Part shown: piece by piece, positions 8,985 to 17,937 of the stretch | How positions within the stretch are numbered: the first letter of the stretch is position 1 | How the letters are laid out: each line of letters begins with the position of its first letter | Assembly (NCBI RefSeq): GCF_004362195.1 | Contig: NZ_SNWG01000001.1 | Coordinates: forward strand, 682,001 to 746,000 | Length of the DNA stretch: 64,000 nt | Direction of reading: 5' to 3' | From: Microbacterium sp. BK668 | GTDB taxonomy: Bacteria > Actinomycetota > Actinomycetes > Actinomycetales > Microbacteriaceae | Made by a program: the position numbers and the translations under genes | Notes under the pieces: model-generated | Told to the model about the DNA's origin: nothing | What the model saw: only the letters and a program-made list of their open reading frames with translations | The model's database searches: none

Positions 8985-9025
8985 CGCGAAAGGGCGGGAG
9001 TCCTCGGGACTCCCGCCCTTTCGCG
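8985..9025. terminator. Perfect 19-bp bidirectional terminator
   Basis: Arms 8985-9003 and 9007-9025 are perfectly complementary (cgcgaaagggcgggagtcc) with a three-base loop. The aaa/ttt runs inside the stem give a weak U tract for both strands. It lies between convergent rpsN and the potassium channel gene. Confidence 0.9.
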
Positions 9026-9038
9026 TGCGCCGACAGGA

Positions 9039-9905
9039 TCAGGGGAGCTCGTGCCCGTGGCTTCCTGCCACGGCACGGAGCACCTCGTCGGTCGAATCCG
9101 CGCCGACACGCGGGTACGCCTCGGCCACCAGCCGCGCGAGCTCGTCCAAGGTCTGTGCGAGCACTCCGCCGGCGAGCCGCACCTCGGCCGCCGTCGATTC
9201 GAGCGCGGCGTCCCGCAGCTCCATGGCGTAGCCGATCGCCCGCGCCGCAGACAGGCGCTCGTCGCCCTCGGTGAAGTAGAAGATCTCGTTGTTCTGAACG
9301 AGGTCCGCCGTGGTGGCGGCGAGCGCACGGGAGACGCCGGTGATGACGGATGCCGCGTACCCGGGCGGGATCTCCGACGGCAGCCTGCTGACCCCTGCCG
9401 CGTGCAGCCCGGTCAGCTCGATCGCGAGCGCGCGACGCCGCGCGAGCGCCGGATACAGCTGCATGAACCACGAGACCGAGGCCGACAGCAGTGCGAATCC
9501 CGTCAGCGCCTCCAGCGGCGACAGGAGGCGGATCGCCGGCTCGGCTGGCACGACATCGCCGAGGCCGAGCGTCGTCAGTGCGACCAGCGAATACGTCAGC
9601 GCCTCGAGGAAGGGGTTGTAGTCCGCCGGATCGACGCCGCTGTACGAGAAGCCCTCGGGAATGTGGGGAAGGTAGATCAGGGCCCACCCGAACGTGACCA
9701 GGACGATCCACACGCCGATCGTGACGAGGATCGTGAGGGGACCGGTCGCCGTCCTGGGGCGCCCGCGCCGTGCGACGCGCCACGCTGCGCGGAAGACGAC
9801 GGTCGTCAGGCGACCGGTCGACACCGGCCGCAGGAGCGTGTGGAAGACGTCGTTCAGCGCGACGGCGATCAGGATCACGCCCGCGATCGTGCTTATCACG
9901 GTCAT
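9039..9905 (-). CDS. Two-pore-segment type potassium channel family protein
   Basis: 288 residues, inner membrane. Membrane segments at about residues 3-25, 57-80 and 122-148; the pore loop carries TTLGLGD (111-117), a variant of the K+ selectivity filter TVGYGD in the ion-channel-2 family. The C-terminal half (150-288) is a soluble helical domain without recognisable nucleotide-binding motif. The filter deviates from the strict GYG form, so ion selectivity is inferred from the family only. Stands alone, convergent to rpsN and divergent from the following hydrolase gene with 65 bp between them. Confidence 0.85.
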   Translation of the reverse strand: MTVISTIAGVILIAVALNDVFHTLLRPVSTGRLTTVVFRAAWRVARRGRPRTATGPLTILVTIGVWIVLVTFGWALIYLPHIPEGFSYSGVDPADYNPFLEALTYSLVALTTLGLGDVVPAEPAIRLLSPLEALTGFALLSASVSWFMQLYPALARRRALAIELTGLHAAGVSRLPSEIPPGYAASVITGVSRALAATTADLVQNNEIFYFTEGDERLSAARAIGYAMELRDAALESTAAEVRLAGGVLAQTLDELARLVAEAYPRVGADSTDEVLRAVAGSHGHELP

Positions 9906-9970
9906 GCCGTCACAGTATTCGCCGGAGCCCCGGCTCTACACTCGGCGCAACGGCCATGGAAGGGTGATGG

Positions 9971-11146
9971 ATGCCGCTCGACCCGATCTTCGCGGAGCGT
10001 CTGCGCGTGCACCGGCGCTACCTCTTCGACAAGGCGCGCGCGTCGGCGCGTGCTCGGCTTGCGGCCCTCTGGCCGTTCGGCCGCTTCGGCCCGCCGCCCG
10101 CCACGCCGCCGTCGGCCCGCACCGCGACGGCCGGCGCGACCGCGCAGGCCGTCGCCGCACCGGCAGCCGCACCAGGGCCGCGGGACGCAGCCGGGCGTCC
10201 GCCGCGGGGTCCGCGTGCGCGGGCACGGGCGCGTCACCGCAAGGCGGCGCTCGCGTGGGACCGCAAGGAGCTGGCAACCGTCGGAACGCCGGGACCGGAT
10301 ATCCCGACAGAGGAGCGACGCGTCGAGCCCGACGGTCTTCCGCCCTTCCGCGTGCGGATCTACCGTCCCGCCGAGCGCGATGCGGACCCCGTCCCGGGAT
10401 GCCTCGCCCTGTTCGGCGGCGCGTTCCGCATCGGCGGCATCGACTACCCGACGACGGATGCCGGCTACCGCCGCCGTGCGGCCGACTCCGGCGTCGCGAT
10501 CGTGGCCGTGGACTACGCGCTGGCGCCCGAGCACCGGTTCCCGACGCAGATCGAGCAGGCTCACGCGGCCCTCGAGTGGCTCTACGCGCACGCCGAGGGA
10601 CTCGGCATCCGTCCCGACCGTATCGGGATCATGGGCACCTCGGCGGGTGCGAACCTCGCCGCCGTCGTGACGCTCATGAACCGAGAGCGCGGGCGGCTGC
10701 CGATCCGGCTGCAGATCCTCGAGGTGCCCGTCACCGATCTCAGCGGGAAGCACATCGACTATGCGGCGACCAGGGCGCTTGGCATCCCGAGTCTCCTCGC
10801 CAGGCGCGAGCTGCGCTCGGTCGCCAGGACGTACCTCCGGGACGCCCGCGATGCGAGGACGCCGCTCGCGTCGCCCCTCCTCGCCCGCAGCCACGCGGAG
10901 CTTCCCCCGGCCGTCGTGCTGACCGCCGAGTACGACCCGCTGCGCGGGGATGGCGCCGCCTACGGGGCGGCGCTGCGGGAGGACGGGGTCGAGGCATCCG
11001 TCGTCCGCTACCTCGGGGTGACGCACGACACCCCGATCTTCACGGCCGTCCTGCCCGCGGCTCGGCGGTGGCACGACGACGTCGTCGCGGCGCTGCGACG
11101 TCTGCACGAGGAGCAGGAGAGCGGCTGGACGACGTCGAGCGCATGA
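9971..11146 (+). CDS. Alpha/beta hydrolase, hormone-sensitive-lipase-like esterase
   Basis: 391 residues. Nucleophile elbow GTSAG (Ser224), acid D322 (TAEYDPLRGD) and His352 (GVTHDTPIF) form a complete triad of the HSL/acetyl-esterase family, so it should hydrolyse a carboxyl ester. The oxyanion motif HGGG of the family is changed to FGGAF (148-152), with Phe instead of His. The first 100 residues are an Arg/Ala/Pro-rich extension not present in typical family members; a later start is possible but no clear one is seen. RBS-like gaagggtg precedes the ATG. Substrate unknown. Confidence 0.85.
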   Translation: MPLDPIFAERLRVHRRYLFDKARASARARLAALWPFGRFGPPPATPPSARTATAGATAQAVAAPAAAPGPRDAAGRPPRGPRARARARHRKAALAWDRKELATVGTPGPDIPTEERRVEPDGLPPFRVRIYRPAERDADPVPGCLALFGGAFRIGGIDYPTTDAGYRRRAADSGVAIVAVDYALAPEHRFPTQIEQAHAALEWLYAHAEGLGIRPDRIGIMGTSAGANLAAVVTLMNRERGRLPIRLQILEVPVTDLSGKHIDYAATRALGIPSLLARRELRSVARTYLRDARDARTPLASPLLARSHAELPPAVVLTAEYDPLRGDGAAYGAALREDGVEASVVRYLGVTHDTPIFTAVLPAARRWHDDVVAALRRLHEEQESGWTTSSA

Positions 11147-11255
11147 GGGGGCTGTCGCTCGCGCGGCGCTCGGGGTCCGCCACGCGGCGAGGCGACCCGC
11201 ACACCGCGGGACGGTGCGGCCGTGCCGTGTCGGCGGGGCGTGCCAGGGTGTGGGG

Positions 11256-12134
11256 ATGGGAAGCATCGGCGCCATCTTCACCCCCGCCTCTCCGCCGGAG
11301 GCCCTGCGCGACGCGGTCGAGGCCGCCGACGGCGCGGGCGTCCCGGAGCTGTGGTTGTGGGAGGACTGCTTCCGGGAGTCGGCGTTCGCGACGGCCGCCG
11401 CGGCGTTGGCGTGGAGCACCCGCCTGCGGGTCGGGATCGGCATCACGCCCCTGCCGCTGCGCAACGTGGCGGCCACCGCGATGGAGATCGCCACGATCGA
11501 GAGGCTCTTCCCGGGACGGCTGATCCCCGGCGTCGGGCACGGCGTCCAATCGTGGATGCAGCAGGTCGGGGCACGCGCCGCCTCGCCGCTCACACTCATG
11601 CGGGAGTACGTGCCGGCGCTGCGCGCGCTGCTGGCCGGCGACGAGGTCACGACGGCCGGCCGCTACGTCCGGATGGATCGGGTGCGGCTCGATTGGCCGC
11701 CCGCCCGCGTGCCCGACCTCATCGTCGCCGGTGAGGGGCCGAAGACCGTGCGGTTGACCGGGGAGGTGGGCGACGGGACGGTGCTCCCGGCCGGCAGCAC
11801 TCCCGACCGCGTCGCCCGCACGCTCGCGGGGGCCGTCGAGGGGCGGACGACGGCCGGGCGAGACGACGCGCATCAGCTCGTCGTCTTCGTCGCGGCGGCT
11901 TTCGGCGGAGACGCGGCGCGCGCACGTCTCGCCGCGGAGCTCGCCCGGTGGAGCGACGAGGCCGATCCTGCGCTGCTGGTGGCCGGAGACGCCCCGGCGG
12001 TGGCCGAGGCGATCGAGCCGTTCTTCACGGCGGGAGCGACGTCGGTCATCCTTCAGCCGCGCGAGGACGAGGACGACCTTCCGGGGTTCATGCGAGGTGT
12101 GGGCGAGGTGGCGCAGGCGCTCACCGCGGGATAG
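11256..12134 (+). CDS. LLM-class flavin-dependent oxidoreductase
   Basis: 292 residues, luciferase-like monooxygenase fold (TIM barrel) that binds FMN or F420. Recognisable segments are MGSIGAIFTPASPPEALR at the N-terminus, TRLRVGIGITPLPLRN, RLFPGRLIPGVGHG and VRLTGEVGDGTVLPAGSTP. I chose the ATG at 11256 because the family begins right before GSIGAIF and the upstream codons are not conserved. Follows the esterase gene after a 109-bp gap in the same direction. Substrate cannot be told from the sequence. Confidence 0.85.
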   Translation: MGSIGAIFTPASPPEALRDAVEAADGAGVPELWLWEDCFRESAFATAAAALAWSTRLRVGIGITPLPLRNVAATAMEIATIERLFPGRLIPGVGHGVQSWMQQVGARAASPLTLMREYVPALRALLAGDEVTTAGRYVRMDRVRLDWPPARVPDLIVAGEGPKTVRLTGEVGDGTVLPAGSTPDRVARTLAGAVEGRTTAGRDDAHQLVVFVAAAFGGDAARARLAAELARWSDEADPALLVAGDAPAVAEAIEPFFTAGATSVILQPREDEDDLPGFMRGVGEVAQALTAG

Positions 12135-12268
12135 CGGCATCGCGACCGCGGTGTCAAGAGGGAGCCGGATCGGAGTCACATTCGTCACAGCAGCCCCACC
12201 AGACCCTCGACACGCCGGTCAGAAGCCCGAAAAACCGCGGAAATCCGCGGAACTCGAGCGTTCTCGGC

Positions 12269-12274
12269 TACATT
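12269..12274 (+). promoter_or_regulatory. Probable -10 element for the HU gene
   Basis: TACATT fits the TANNNT consensus, about 90 bases before the HU ATG. An inverted repeat ccgcgg-aaat-ccgcgg sits at 12235-12250 just upstream of it and could be a control site. The -35 is not obvious. Confidence 0.4.
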
Positions 12275-12364
12275 CGAGGCGGTCGATCCGACCAGCCGGG
12301 GGGCGTCCGCTCCACCGGTCCCCGCGAGAAGAGGCGGCGCGCACGCCGCCTGGAGGACAACCAC

Positions 12365-12652
12365 ATGGCCGACAAGTCCATCACCAAGACCGAACTCGTC
12401 GCGAGCATCGCGAGCGCAACGGGCCAGAGCCAGTCCGCCGTGTCGGGCGTGCTCGACTCCCTCTTCTCCACCGTCTCGGAGGCGGTCGCCAAGGGCAGCA
12501 AGGTCTCGATCCCCGGCTGGATCTCGTTCGAGCAGGTCGAGACGTCGGCGCGCACCGGACGCAACCCGCAGACGGGTGAGGAGATCAAGATCCCCGCGGG
12601 CAAGCGCGTGAAGGTCACGGCGGGCTCGAAGCTGAAGGCCGCCGTCAAGTAA
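12365..12652 (+). CDS. HU-family nucleoid DNA-binding protein
   Basis: 95 residues, the standard HU length. Dimeric protein that bends DNA non-specifically and compacts the nucleoid. Conserved segments: TKTELVASIASATGQ at the start, GSKVSIPGWISFEQVE, and the DNA-binding arm ARTGRNPQTGEEIKIPAGK (about 62-80). There is no Lys/Ala-rich mycobacterial tail. RBS ctggaggac lies seven bases before the ATG at 12365; the longer open frame upstream is not protein-like. Monocistronic, with its own promoter and a strong terminator. Confidence 0.95.
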   Translation: MADKSITKTELVASIASATGQSQSAVSGVLDSLFSTVSEAVAKGSKVSIPGWISFEQVETSARTGRNPQTGEEIKIPAGKRVKVTAGSKLKAAVK

Positions 12653-12670
12653 GGCCCCGCACGCAGTAGA

Positions 12671-12705
12671 GGAGGGGGATGCCGCGAGCTGCGGCATCCC
12701 CCTCC
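12671..12705 (+). terminator. 15-bp hairpin terminator after HU
   Basis: Arms ggagggggatgccgc (12671-12685) and gcggcatccccctcc (12691-12705), loop gagct, followed by ttct. Confidence 0.85.
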
Positions 12706-12767
12706 TTCTGCGTCCGCTCGCATCCCCGGCCCGGGTGGTCTCCGGCGAGCGCCCAGCGGGGCGCGCC

Positions 12768-12773
12768 TAGGCT
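12768..12773 (+). promoter_or_regulatory. Leaderless-type -10 for the CopD-CtaG gene
   Basis: TAGGCT is followed by exactly six bases (ggaggg) and then the GTG start at 12780. The same spacing is seen before several other genes in this window. Confidence 0.5.
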
Positions 12774-12779
12774 GGAGGG

Positions 12780-14756
12780 GTGAACCCCCGTGCTCTGCGG
12801 GCCGCAGGGCCTGTGATCCTCCTCGCGTCCGCGCTCGTCGCGCTCGCGTGGGGGCTCGCCTTCGGCGGGGGCGCGGCACCGCTCGTGATCGGCGACCCGG
12901 GACCCCTCGTCCGCTGGGGTCTTCCGACGGTGACGCTGGCGGTCAACCTGTCGGCCGCCGGCCTGGTGGGGGCCCTCGTGACGGCGCTCTTCGCCCTCCG
13001 GGCGGGGGAGCGCGAGTTCGACACCGCGCTGGACCTCGCCTCGATCTCGGCCGCGATCTTCACCCTCGCCGCCGCCGCGACCGCTTTCCTCACCTTCCTC
13101 GACGCCTTCAACCCGGAGGTGAGCGCCGCTCCTGAGTTCGGGGCGCAGCTGGGCCGGTTCCTGGTCGAGACCGAGGTCGGGCGCACCTGGCTGCTGACGA
13201 CCGTCGCCGGCGCCGCCCTCACGGTGCTCGCCTTCGCCGTGCGCGGATGGACCGCGACGTTCTTCGTCGCGCTCCTCGCACTCGCCGCGCTCGTCCCCAT
13301 GGGGACGCAGGGGCACTCCGGCGAGGAGGCGAACCACACGGCCGCCGTCATGGCCCTCGTGCTCCACATCATCGGAGCGGCCGTCTGGCTGGGCGGTCTC
13401 CTGCTGCTGGTCGTCGTCCGGCCCGTCGTCGGTCCGGCGCGCATCGCCACGGCGATGTCGCGCTACTCCAGCATCGCCCTCGTCGCCTTCGTCGTCGTCG
13501 CCATCGCCGGCACCGTACGTGCCGCCATCGGCATCGGCGAGTGGTCGGCCCTCGCGAGCCCGTACGGCGCCCTCGTGCTCGTCAAGGTCGCGGCCCTGCT
13601 CGCCATCGGCGTGCTGGGCGCGTGGTACCGCCGCCGGCTCATCGGCGGGATGGGACAGGATGCCTCGACCCGGCGCTTCTGGTCGCTCATCGCCCTCGAG
13701 CTGGCGTTCATGGGCATCGCCAGCGGCGCCGCCGTGGCGCTCGCCCGCACGCCTCCCCCCACGACCTCGGCGCTCCCGGCCGTTCGAACGCCCGCCGAGA
13801 TCCTCACGGGGGCGCCGCTGCCGGCGGAGCTCACCGTCGAGCGCTGGTTCACGGTCTGGGATGTCGATCTGCTCTGGGCCTTCGCGGCCGGATTCGGCAT
13901 CTTCTTCTACGTCGCGGGCGTCCGGCGGCTGCATCGTCGGGGCGATGCGTGGCCGGCGCACCGCACCATCCTGTGGGTCGCCGGGCTCCTGCTGCTCTTC
14001 TGGGTGACCTCGGGTCCCGTGAACGCCTACCAGGACTACCTGTTCAGCGTGCATATGACCGGGCACATGCTCCTCTCGATGGCGATCCCCGTGCTGCTGG
14101 TCGCGGGCGCGCCGGTCACTCTGGCGGCGCGGGCGATCCGCAAGCGGGAGGACGGCACGCGCGGCGGTCGCGAGTGGATCCTGTGGGCGGTGCACTCGCC
14201 GGTCGCGCGCGTGCTGACGAACCCCTTCGTCGCCGCCGGCCTCTTCATCGGATCGCTCTGGGCCTTCTACTACACCGACCTCTTCCGCTGGACGCTGTAC
14301 GACCACCTGGGCCACGAGTGGATGGTCGCCCACTTCCTGCTCACCGGCTACCTCTTCGCGCTGTCGCTCATCGGCGTCGACCCCGTCCCGTACCGGCTGC
14401 CGTATCCCGGCCGCCTCCTTCTCCTCATCGGCGTCATGGCGATGCATGCCTTCTTCGGCATAGCGATCATGATGCAGTCCGGGCTCATGGTCTCGGAGTG
14501 GTACGGCGCGATGGGGCGCACCTGGGGTGCGACACCGCTGGAAGACCAGTACGTCGGGGGCGGCGTCGCCTGGTCGATCGGGGAGATCCCGACCCTGATC
14601 CTCGCGATCACGGTCGCGATCCAGTGGAGCCGCTCGGACGATCGTCAGCAGCGCCGCCGCGACCGGGCCGCCGACCGCTCCGGGGATGCCGAGCTCGAGG
14701 CCTACAACGCGCGCCTGGCCGACCTCGCCGAGCGCGACGCCCGCGCCCGCCGCTGA
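12780..14756 (+). CDS. CopD-CtaG fusion: copper resistance/cytochrome c oxidase assembly protein
   Basis: 658 residues, polytopic membrane protein. The N-terminal half (about 1-330) has eight or more membrane segments and resembles the CopD copper-import domain (for example ALHIIGAAVWLGGLLLL near residues 195-215). The C-terminal half (about 350-640) is the caa3_CtaG domain with conserved histidines in HMTGHMLLSM, YDHLGHEWMVAHF and MAMHAFFGIAI. Such fusions are standard in actinobacteria and supply copper to the cytochrome oxidase. The start is GTG at 12780. It is convergent with sulP, 16 bp apart. Confidence 0.9.
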   Translation: MNPRALRAAGPVILLASALVALAWGLAFGGGAAPLVIGDPGPLVRWGLPTVTLAVNLSAAGLVGALVTALFALRAGEREFDTALDLASISAAIFTLAAAATAFLTFLDAFNPEVSAAPEFGAQLGRFLVETEVGRTWLLTTVAGAALTVLAFAVRGWTATFFVALLALAALVPMGTQGHSGEEANHTAAVMALVLHIIGAAVWLGGLLLLVVVRPVVGPARIATAMSRYSSIALVAFVVVAIAGTVRAAIGIGEWSALASPYGALVLVKVAALLAIGVLGAWYRRRLIGGMGQDASTRRFWSLIALELAFMGIASGAAVALARTPPPTTSALPAVRTPAEILTGAPLPAELTVERWFTVWDVDLLWAFAAGFGIFFYVAGVRRLHRRGDAWPAHRTILWVAGLLLLFWVTSGPVNAYQDYLFSVHMTGHMLLSMAIPVLLVAGAPVTLAARAIRKREDGTRGGREWILWAVHSPVARVLTNPFVAAGLFIGSLWAFYYTDLFRWTLYDHLGHEWMVAHFLLTGYLFALSLIGVDPVPYRLPYPGRLLLLIGVMAMHAFFGIAIMMQSGLMVSEWYGAMGRTWGATPLEDQYVGGGVAWSIGEIPTLILAITVAIQWSRSDDRQQRRRDRAADRSGDAELEAYNARLADLAERDARARR

Positions 14757-14772
14757 TCTCCCACCGGAAGGG

Positions 14773-16515
14773 TCAGGGCTTCTCGTCGGGCCCGTCCTCG
14801 TCCCACTTCGTCCCCTCGAGGTCGCTGCGGAGGCTCCCCGTCAGCTCGTCGACGGCCGCGCCGACGGTCGGAGCGAAGCGGTCCGGTGGAAATCGGCCGG
14901 TCATCCCGTACTGCTTGAGCACGTCGACGACGGGGTCCTTCATCTCGGCGATGACGAGGCGGATGCCGTGGGCGGACAGGTACTCGTCGAGCTCCACGAG
15001 CTCGTCGATCGCCGTGGTGTCGATGTCGGTGATCGGCTCGGCGGCGAGGATCACGGTGTGCACGCCCGGCCCCGCGACCCGGACGCGCTCTCGCACCCAG
15101 TCGTCGAACCTCGCGCCGTTGGCGAAGAAGAGCGGCGCATCGAAGCGCACGATGACGATGCCCGGGATCTTCTCGCCCGCGTCGGGATAGCGACTGAGGT
15201 CGTGGTAGCCGCGCAGTCCCGGCACCCGGCCGAGCTCGGCCTTGTACGGACGCCACGAGCGATTGATGAAGGCCAGGAGCGACAGGCCGATCGCCACGAC
15301 GATGCCCTCCAGTACGCCGAACACCAGCACACCCAGGAACGCGGCGAGCGAGAGCGCGGCATCCACCCGATCCATGCGCCACAGCGCACGGAAGCCCCGG
15401 ATGTCGAGAAGGCTCACCGCCGCGCTCATCACGACGGCGGCGAGCGTCGCCGACGGGAGGAACTCGGTCAGCCCCGGTGCGAGGAGGATGAAGGCGAGGA
15501 TGAGGGCGGCGCCCACGACGCCCGTGAGCTGCGTCTTGGAGCCCGCCTGCTCGGCGACCGGGGTGCGCGACGACGACGCCGACACGGGGAAGCCGCCGAG
15601 CGCGCCGCCCGCGATGTTGGCGATGCCGATGCCCGACATCTCCTGACTGCCGCTGACGCTCTCCCCGCGCCGCGCGGCGAGCGTGCGCGACAGCACCGCG
15701 CTGTCGGTGAAGGCCACCAGCGCGATGCCCGCCGCGGGCAGGGCGAGACCCGCGAGATCCGTCCATGTCAGCCCCGCGAGCGCCGGCGCGGGCAGTCCCT
15801 GCGGCAGAGCCCCCACGACGGGCAGCGCGTCGGCGAGGCCGAAGACGCCCGTCGCGACCATGGAGAGGACGACCACGACGAGCACGCCGGGCACTGGCGA
15901 CCTGACCCACTTGAGCGCGAGGATCACGATCAGCGAGCCGACGCCGAACGCCACCGCGATCGGCTCGACCTCTCCCGCACCGATCGCGCGGACGATGGCC
16001 ACCACCTCGGCCCAGAGGCCGGCGGCATCCGTCGAGAAGCCGAGGAGCTTCGGGATCTGCGACACGATGACGATGACCGCGATCGCGTTGAGGTAGCCGA
16101 CGCGGATGGGCTTGGAGAGCAGGTCGGTCACGAACCCCAGTCGCAGGATGCCGCCGAGCAGCAGCAGAGCCCCGACCATGATCGCGAGCAGACCCGCCAG
16201 CGCCACTGCCCGCTGCCCGTCGCCGAGGGCGAGGGGCAGAATGGCTGCCGCGATGATCGGAGCCAGGGACGAGTCCGGCCCGAGGACGAGGATCCGCGAC
16301 GGCCCGAAGATCGCATACGCGACGAGGGGAACGATCGTCGCATAGAGTCCTGTCTCCGGCGGCAGGCCGGCCACCTCGGCATAGCCCATGCCCGCCGGGA
16401 TCAGCAGCGCGGTCACGACGATCCCGGCGCGCACGTCGGGCCACAGCCACGCGCGTCGATACTCCCGAGCGACGAAGATGCCCGGAATCCAGCGCCGCAG
16501 TCCGCTCTCGGCCAT
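14773..16515 (-). CDS. SulP-family inorganic anion transporter with STAS domain
   Basis: 580 residues. Membrane transporter for sulfate, bicarbonate or a similar anion. The membrane part (about 20-420) contains the conserved GLPPETGLYATIV-type segment near the N-terminus and the SLC26 signature region SASSSRTPVAEQAGSKTQ around residues 305-322. The cytoplasmic C-terminus (about 445-560) is a STAS domain with the DTTAIDELVEL core. RBS aggaggt precedes the ATG at 16515. It lies far from the sulfur-assimilation block, so whether it carries sulfate is open; bicarbonate is equally possible. Confidence 0.9.
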   Translation of the reverse strand: MAESGLRRWIPGIFVAREYRRAWLWPDVRAGIVVTALLIPAGMGYAEVAGLPPETGLYATIVPLVAYAIFGPSRILVLGPDSSLAPIIAAAILPLALGDGQRAVALAGLLAIMVGALLLLGGILRLGFVTDLLSKPIRVGYLNAIAVIVIVSQIPKLLGFSTDAAGLWAEVVAIVRAIGAGEVEPIAVAFGVGSLIVILALKWVRSPVPGVLVVVVLSMVATGVFGLADALPVVGALPQGLPAPALAGLTWTDLAGLALPAAGIALVAFTDSAVLSRTLAARRGESVSGSQEMSGIGIANIAGGALGGFPVSASSSRTPVAEQAGSKTQLTGVVGAALILAFILLAPGLTEFLPSATLAAVVMSAAVSLLDIRGFRALWRMDRVDAALSLAAFLGVLVFGVLEGIVVAIGLSLLAFINRSWRPYKAELGRVPGLRGYHDLSRYPDAGEKIPGIVIVRFDAPLFFANGARFDDWVRERVRVAGPGVHTVILAAEPITDIDTTAIDELVELDEYLSAHGIRLVIAEMKDPVVDVLKQYGMTGRFPPDRFAPTVGAAVDELTGSLRSDLEGTKWDEDGPDEKP

Positions 16516-16627
16516 AGCGACCTCCTGACGTCATCCTGGAGGATGCCGCGACGCCGCGCGCGAGCGGATCATCCGCGCCGGATGGCGCTTCTCGCCCTGG
16601 TGCCGGTGCGGCCCCGGTACACCCGGG

Positions 16628-17875
16628 TCAGCGGGTGTCGGTTCCCGAGACGACGATCGAAGCGGAGCCGTCGGGGGTGACGGTGATCGTGCCGTTCATG
16701 AGGAAGGGGACGTCCTCGCTCACCCGCCGCACGGTGCCGTCGAAGAGCGACCGGATGTCGACCTCGATGTGGGCCGTCGCCTCGGTGGTCGGGATCCTCC
16801 AGTTCGCCCCGTCGGGCTCGACGGATACGACAGGCTGCTGGACGATCGACCACGTCGGCGGCGACGAGATCCGGTCCTCCACGGGGTAGCCGAAGGGGCA
16901 CGCGGTCGGCAGGAGCACCTTCTGGGTCGCGCACTGCGTGAGGAACTCGTCGACCTTCTGCTGTACGACTTCGATGAACTGCTCGGTCGGCTCGGCCTGC
17001 ACCTCGACCTTGGTCGACTTCAGCGGACTGTCGGACAGCACCGCGACGCCGCGCGTCGCTGAGATGGGGGTGTCGACCGACACCGAGTAGACGCCGGGGG
17101 AGAAGACGAGGAGCGGTACCGGCGCGAGGGGGTCCGCCTCGACGCCGTCGACCGATACCTGGCGCTTGTCGACCGCGAATCCGTTGACGTCGAAGCTCAT
17201 CGATCCGCGCACGCTCAGGTCGACGACGGCCAGCGGACTGCGGGCGAACCGCCACGTCGGCACGACACCCACGGCACCGTCGCGCTCTACCTGGAACGTA
17301 GTGCGTCCGGGGTACGGACCGGCCTGGTACTCCACCGTCACCTCGGTCGTATCGCCCTCGGTCGTCTCGGAGACCACCTCCACCTCGGTCAGCTGCTCCA
17401 GTGCGGCGCTGCGCAGGAGCGCCTCGGAGGCGTGCGCGGGGAGCCCCGCCGCCTCGAGCTCGGTCGAGTCGACGGCGACCCCCGCCACCGCGAGGGCATC
17501 GGCGGCGCGGCCGTCCGACAGCATCCCGAGATAGCGCTCGACGAACGCACTCGGGCTGTAGAACTCGCGGTACAGGGTCGCGCCGGCTGCTGCGAGGGCG
17601 CCGACCAGCAGCACCCCGACGATGCCGAGGAGGGTCAGATCCAGGGCCGGAGACCCACGGCGGCGGACTCCGGCGGGCTCGGCGGGGGCTGTGCGGAATG
17701 GGCCCGCGTCGCTCGGCGCGGCTTCCGTCGGGTGCGGCGATCCGGTGGAGCCCGGCGCGGCGGCGACGACGCGGGCCGGGGGCGCGGGCGAGCCGAGGGG
17801 CGCGGGCGGGCTCGGCGATGCAGCCGAGGACGCCTGTGCGCCTTCGGGACTCGTCTCGACGGCCCCCCGGTCCAC
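16628..17875 (-). CDS. Hypothetical single-pass membrane protein
   Basis: 415 residues. A Pro/Ala/Ser-rich cytoplasmic N-terminus (1-75), one membrane segment (about 80-103) and an extracytoplasmic domain of about 310 residues rich in beta strands, with two cysteines (CATQKVLLPTAC) that could form a disulfide. I do not recognise the family; similar membrane-anchored proteins are annotated as hypothetical in Microbacteriaceae. The start is GTG at 17875, six bases after TACACT, fitting a leaderless transcript. It lies upstream of sulP on the same strand with 112 bp between them. Confidence 0.7.
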   Translation of the reverse strand: MDRGAVETSPEGAQASSAASPSPPAPLGSPAPPARVVAAAPGSTGSPHPTEAAPSDAGPFRTAPAEPAGVRRRGSPALDLTLLGIVGVLLVGALAAAGATLYREFYSPSAFVERYLGMLSDGRAADALAVAGVAVDSTELEAAGLPAHASEALLRSAALEQLTEVEVVSETTEGDTTEVTVEYQAGPYPGRTTFQVERDGAVGVVPTWRFARSPLAVVDLSVRGSMSFDVNGFAVDKRQVSVDGVEADPLAPVPLLVFSPGVYSVSVDTPISATRGVAVLSDSPLKSTKVEVQAEPTEQFIEVVQQKVDEFLTQCATQKVLLPTACPFGYPVEDRISSPPTWSIVQQPVVSVEPDGANWRIPTTEATAHIEVDIRSLFDGTVRRVSEDVPFLMNGTITVTPDGSASIVVSGTDTR

Positions 17876-17881
17876 GCCTCC

Positions 17882-17887
17882 AGTGTA
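17882..17887 (-). promoter_or_regulatory. Leaderless-type -10 for the hypothetical membrane protein
   Basis: Minus-strand TACACT, then six bases ggaggc, then the GTG start at 17875. Confidence 0.5.
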
Positions 17888-17937
17888 GGAAAGGGCGACC
17901 GGGAGACGACTGTACGCTCACCCTCCACCGAGGAGGT

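Noticed and set aside
12645..14447. 600-codon minus-strand frame opposite the CopD-CtaG gene
   Set aside because: Low-complexity charged composition; antisense shadow.
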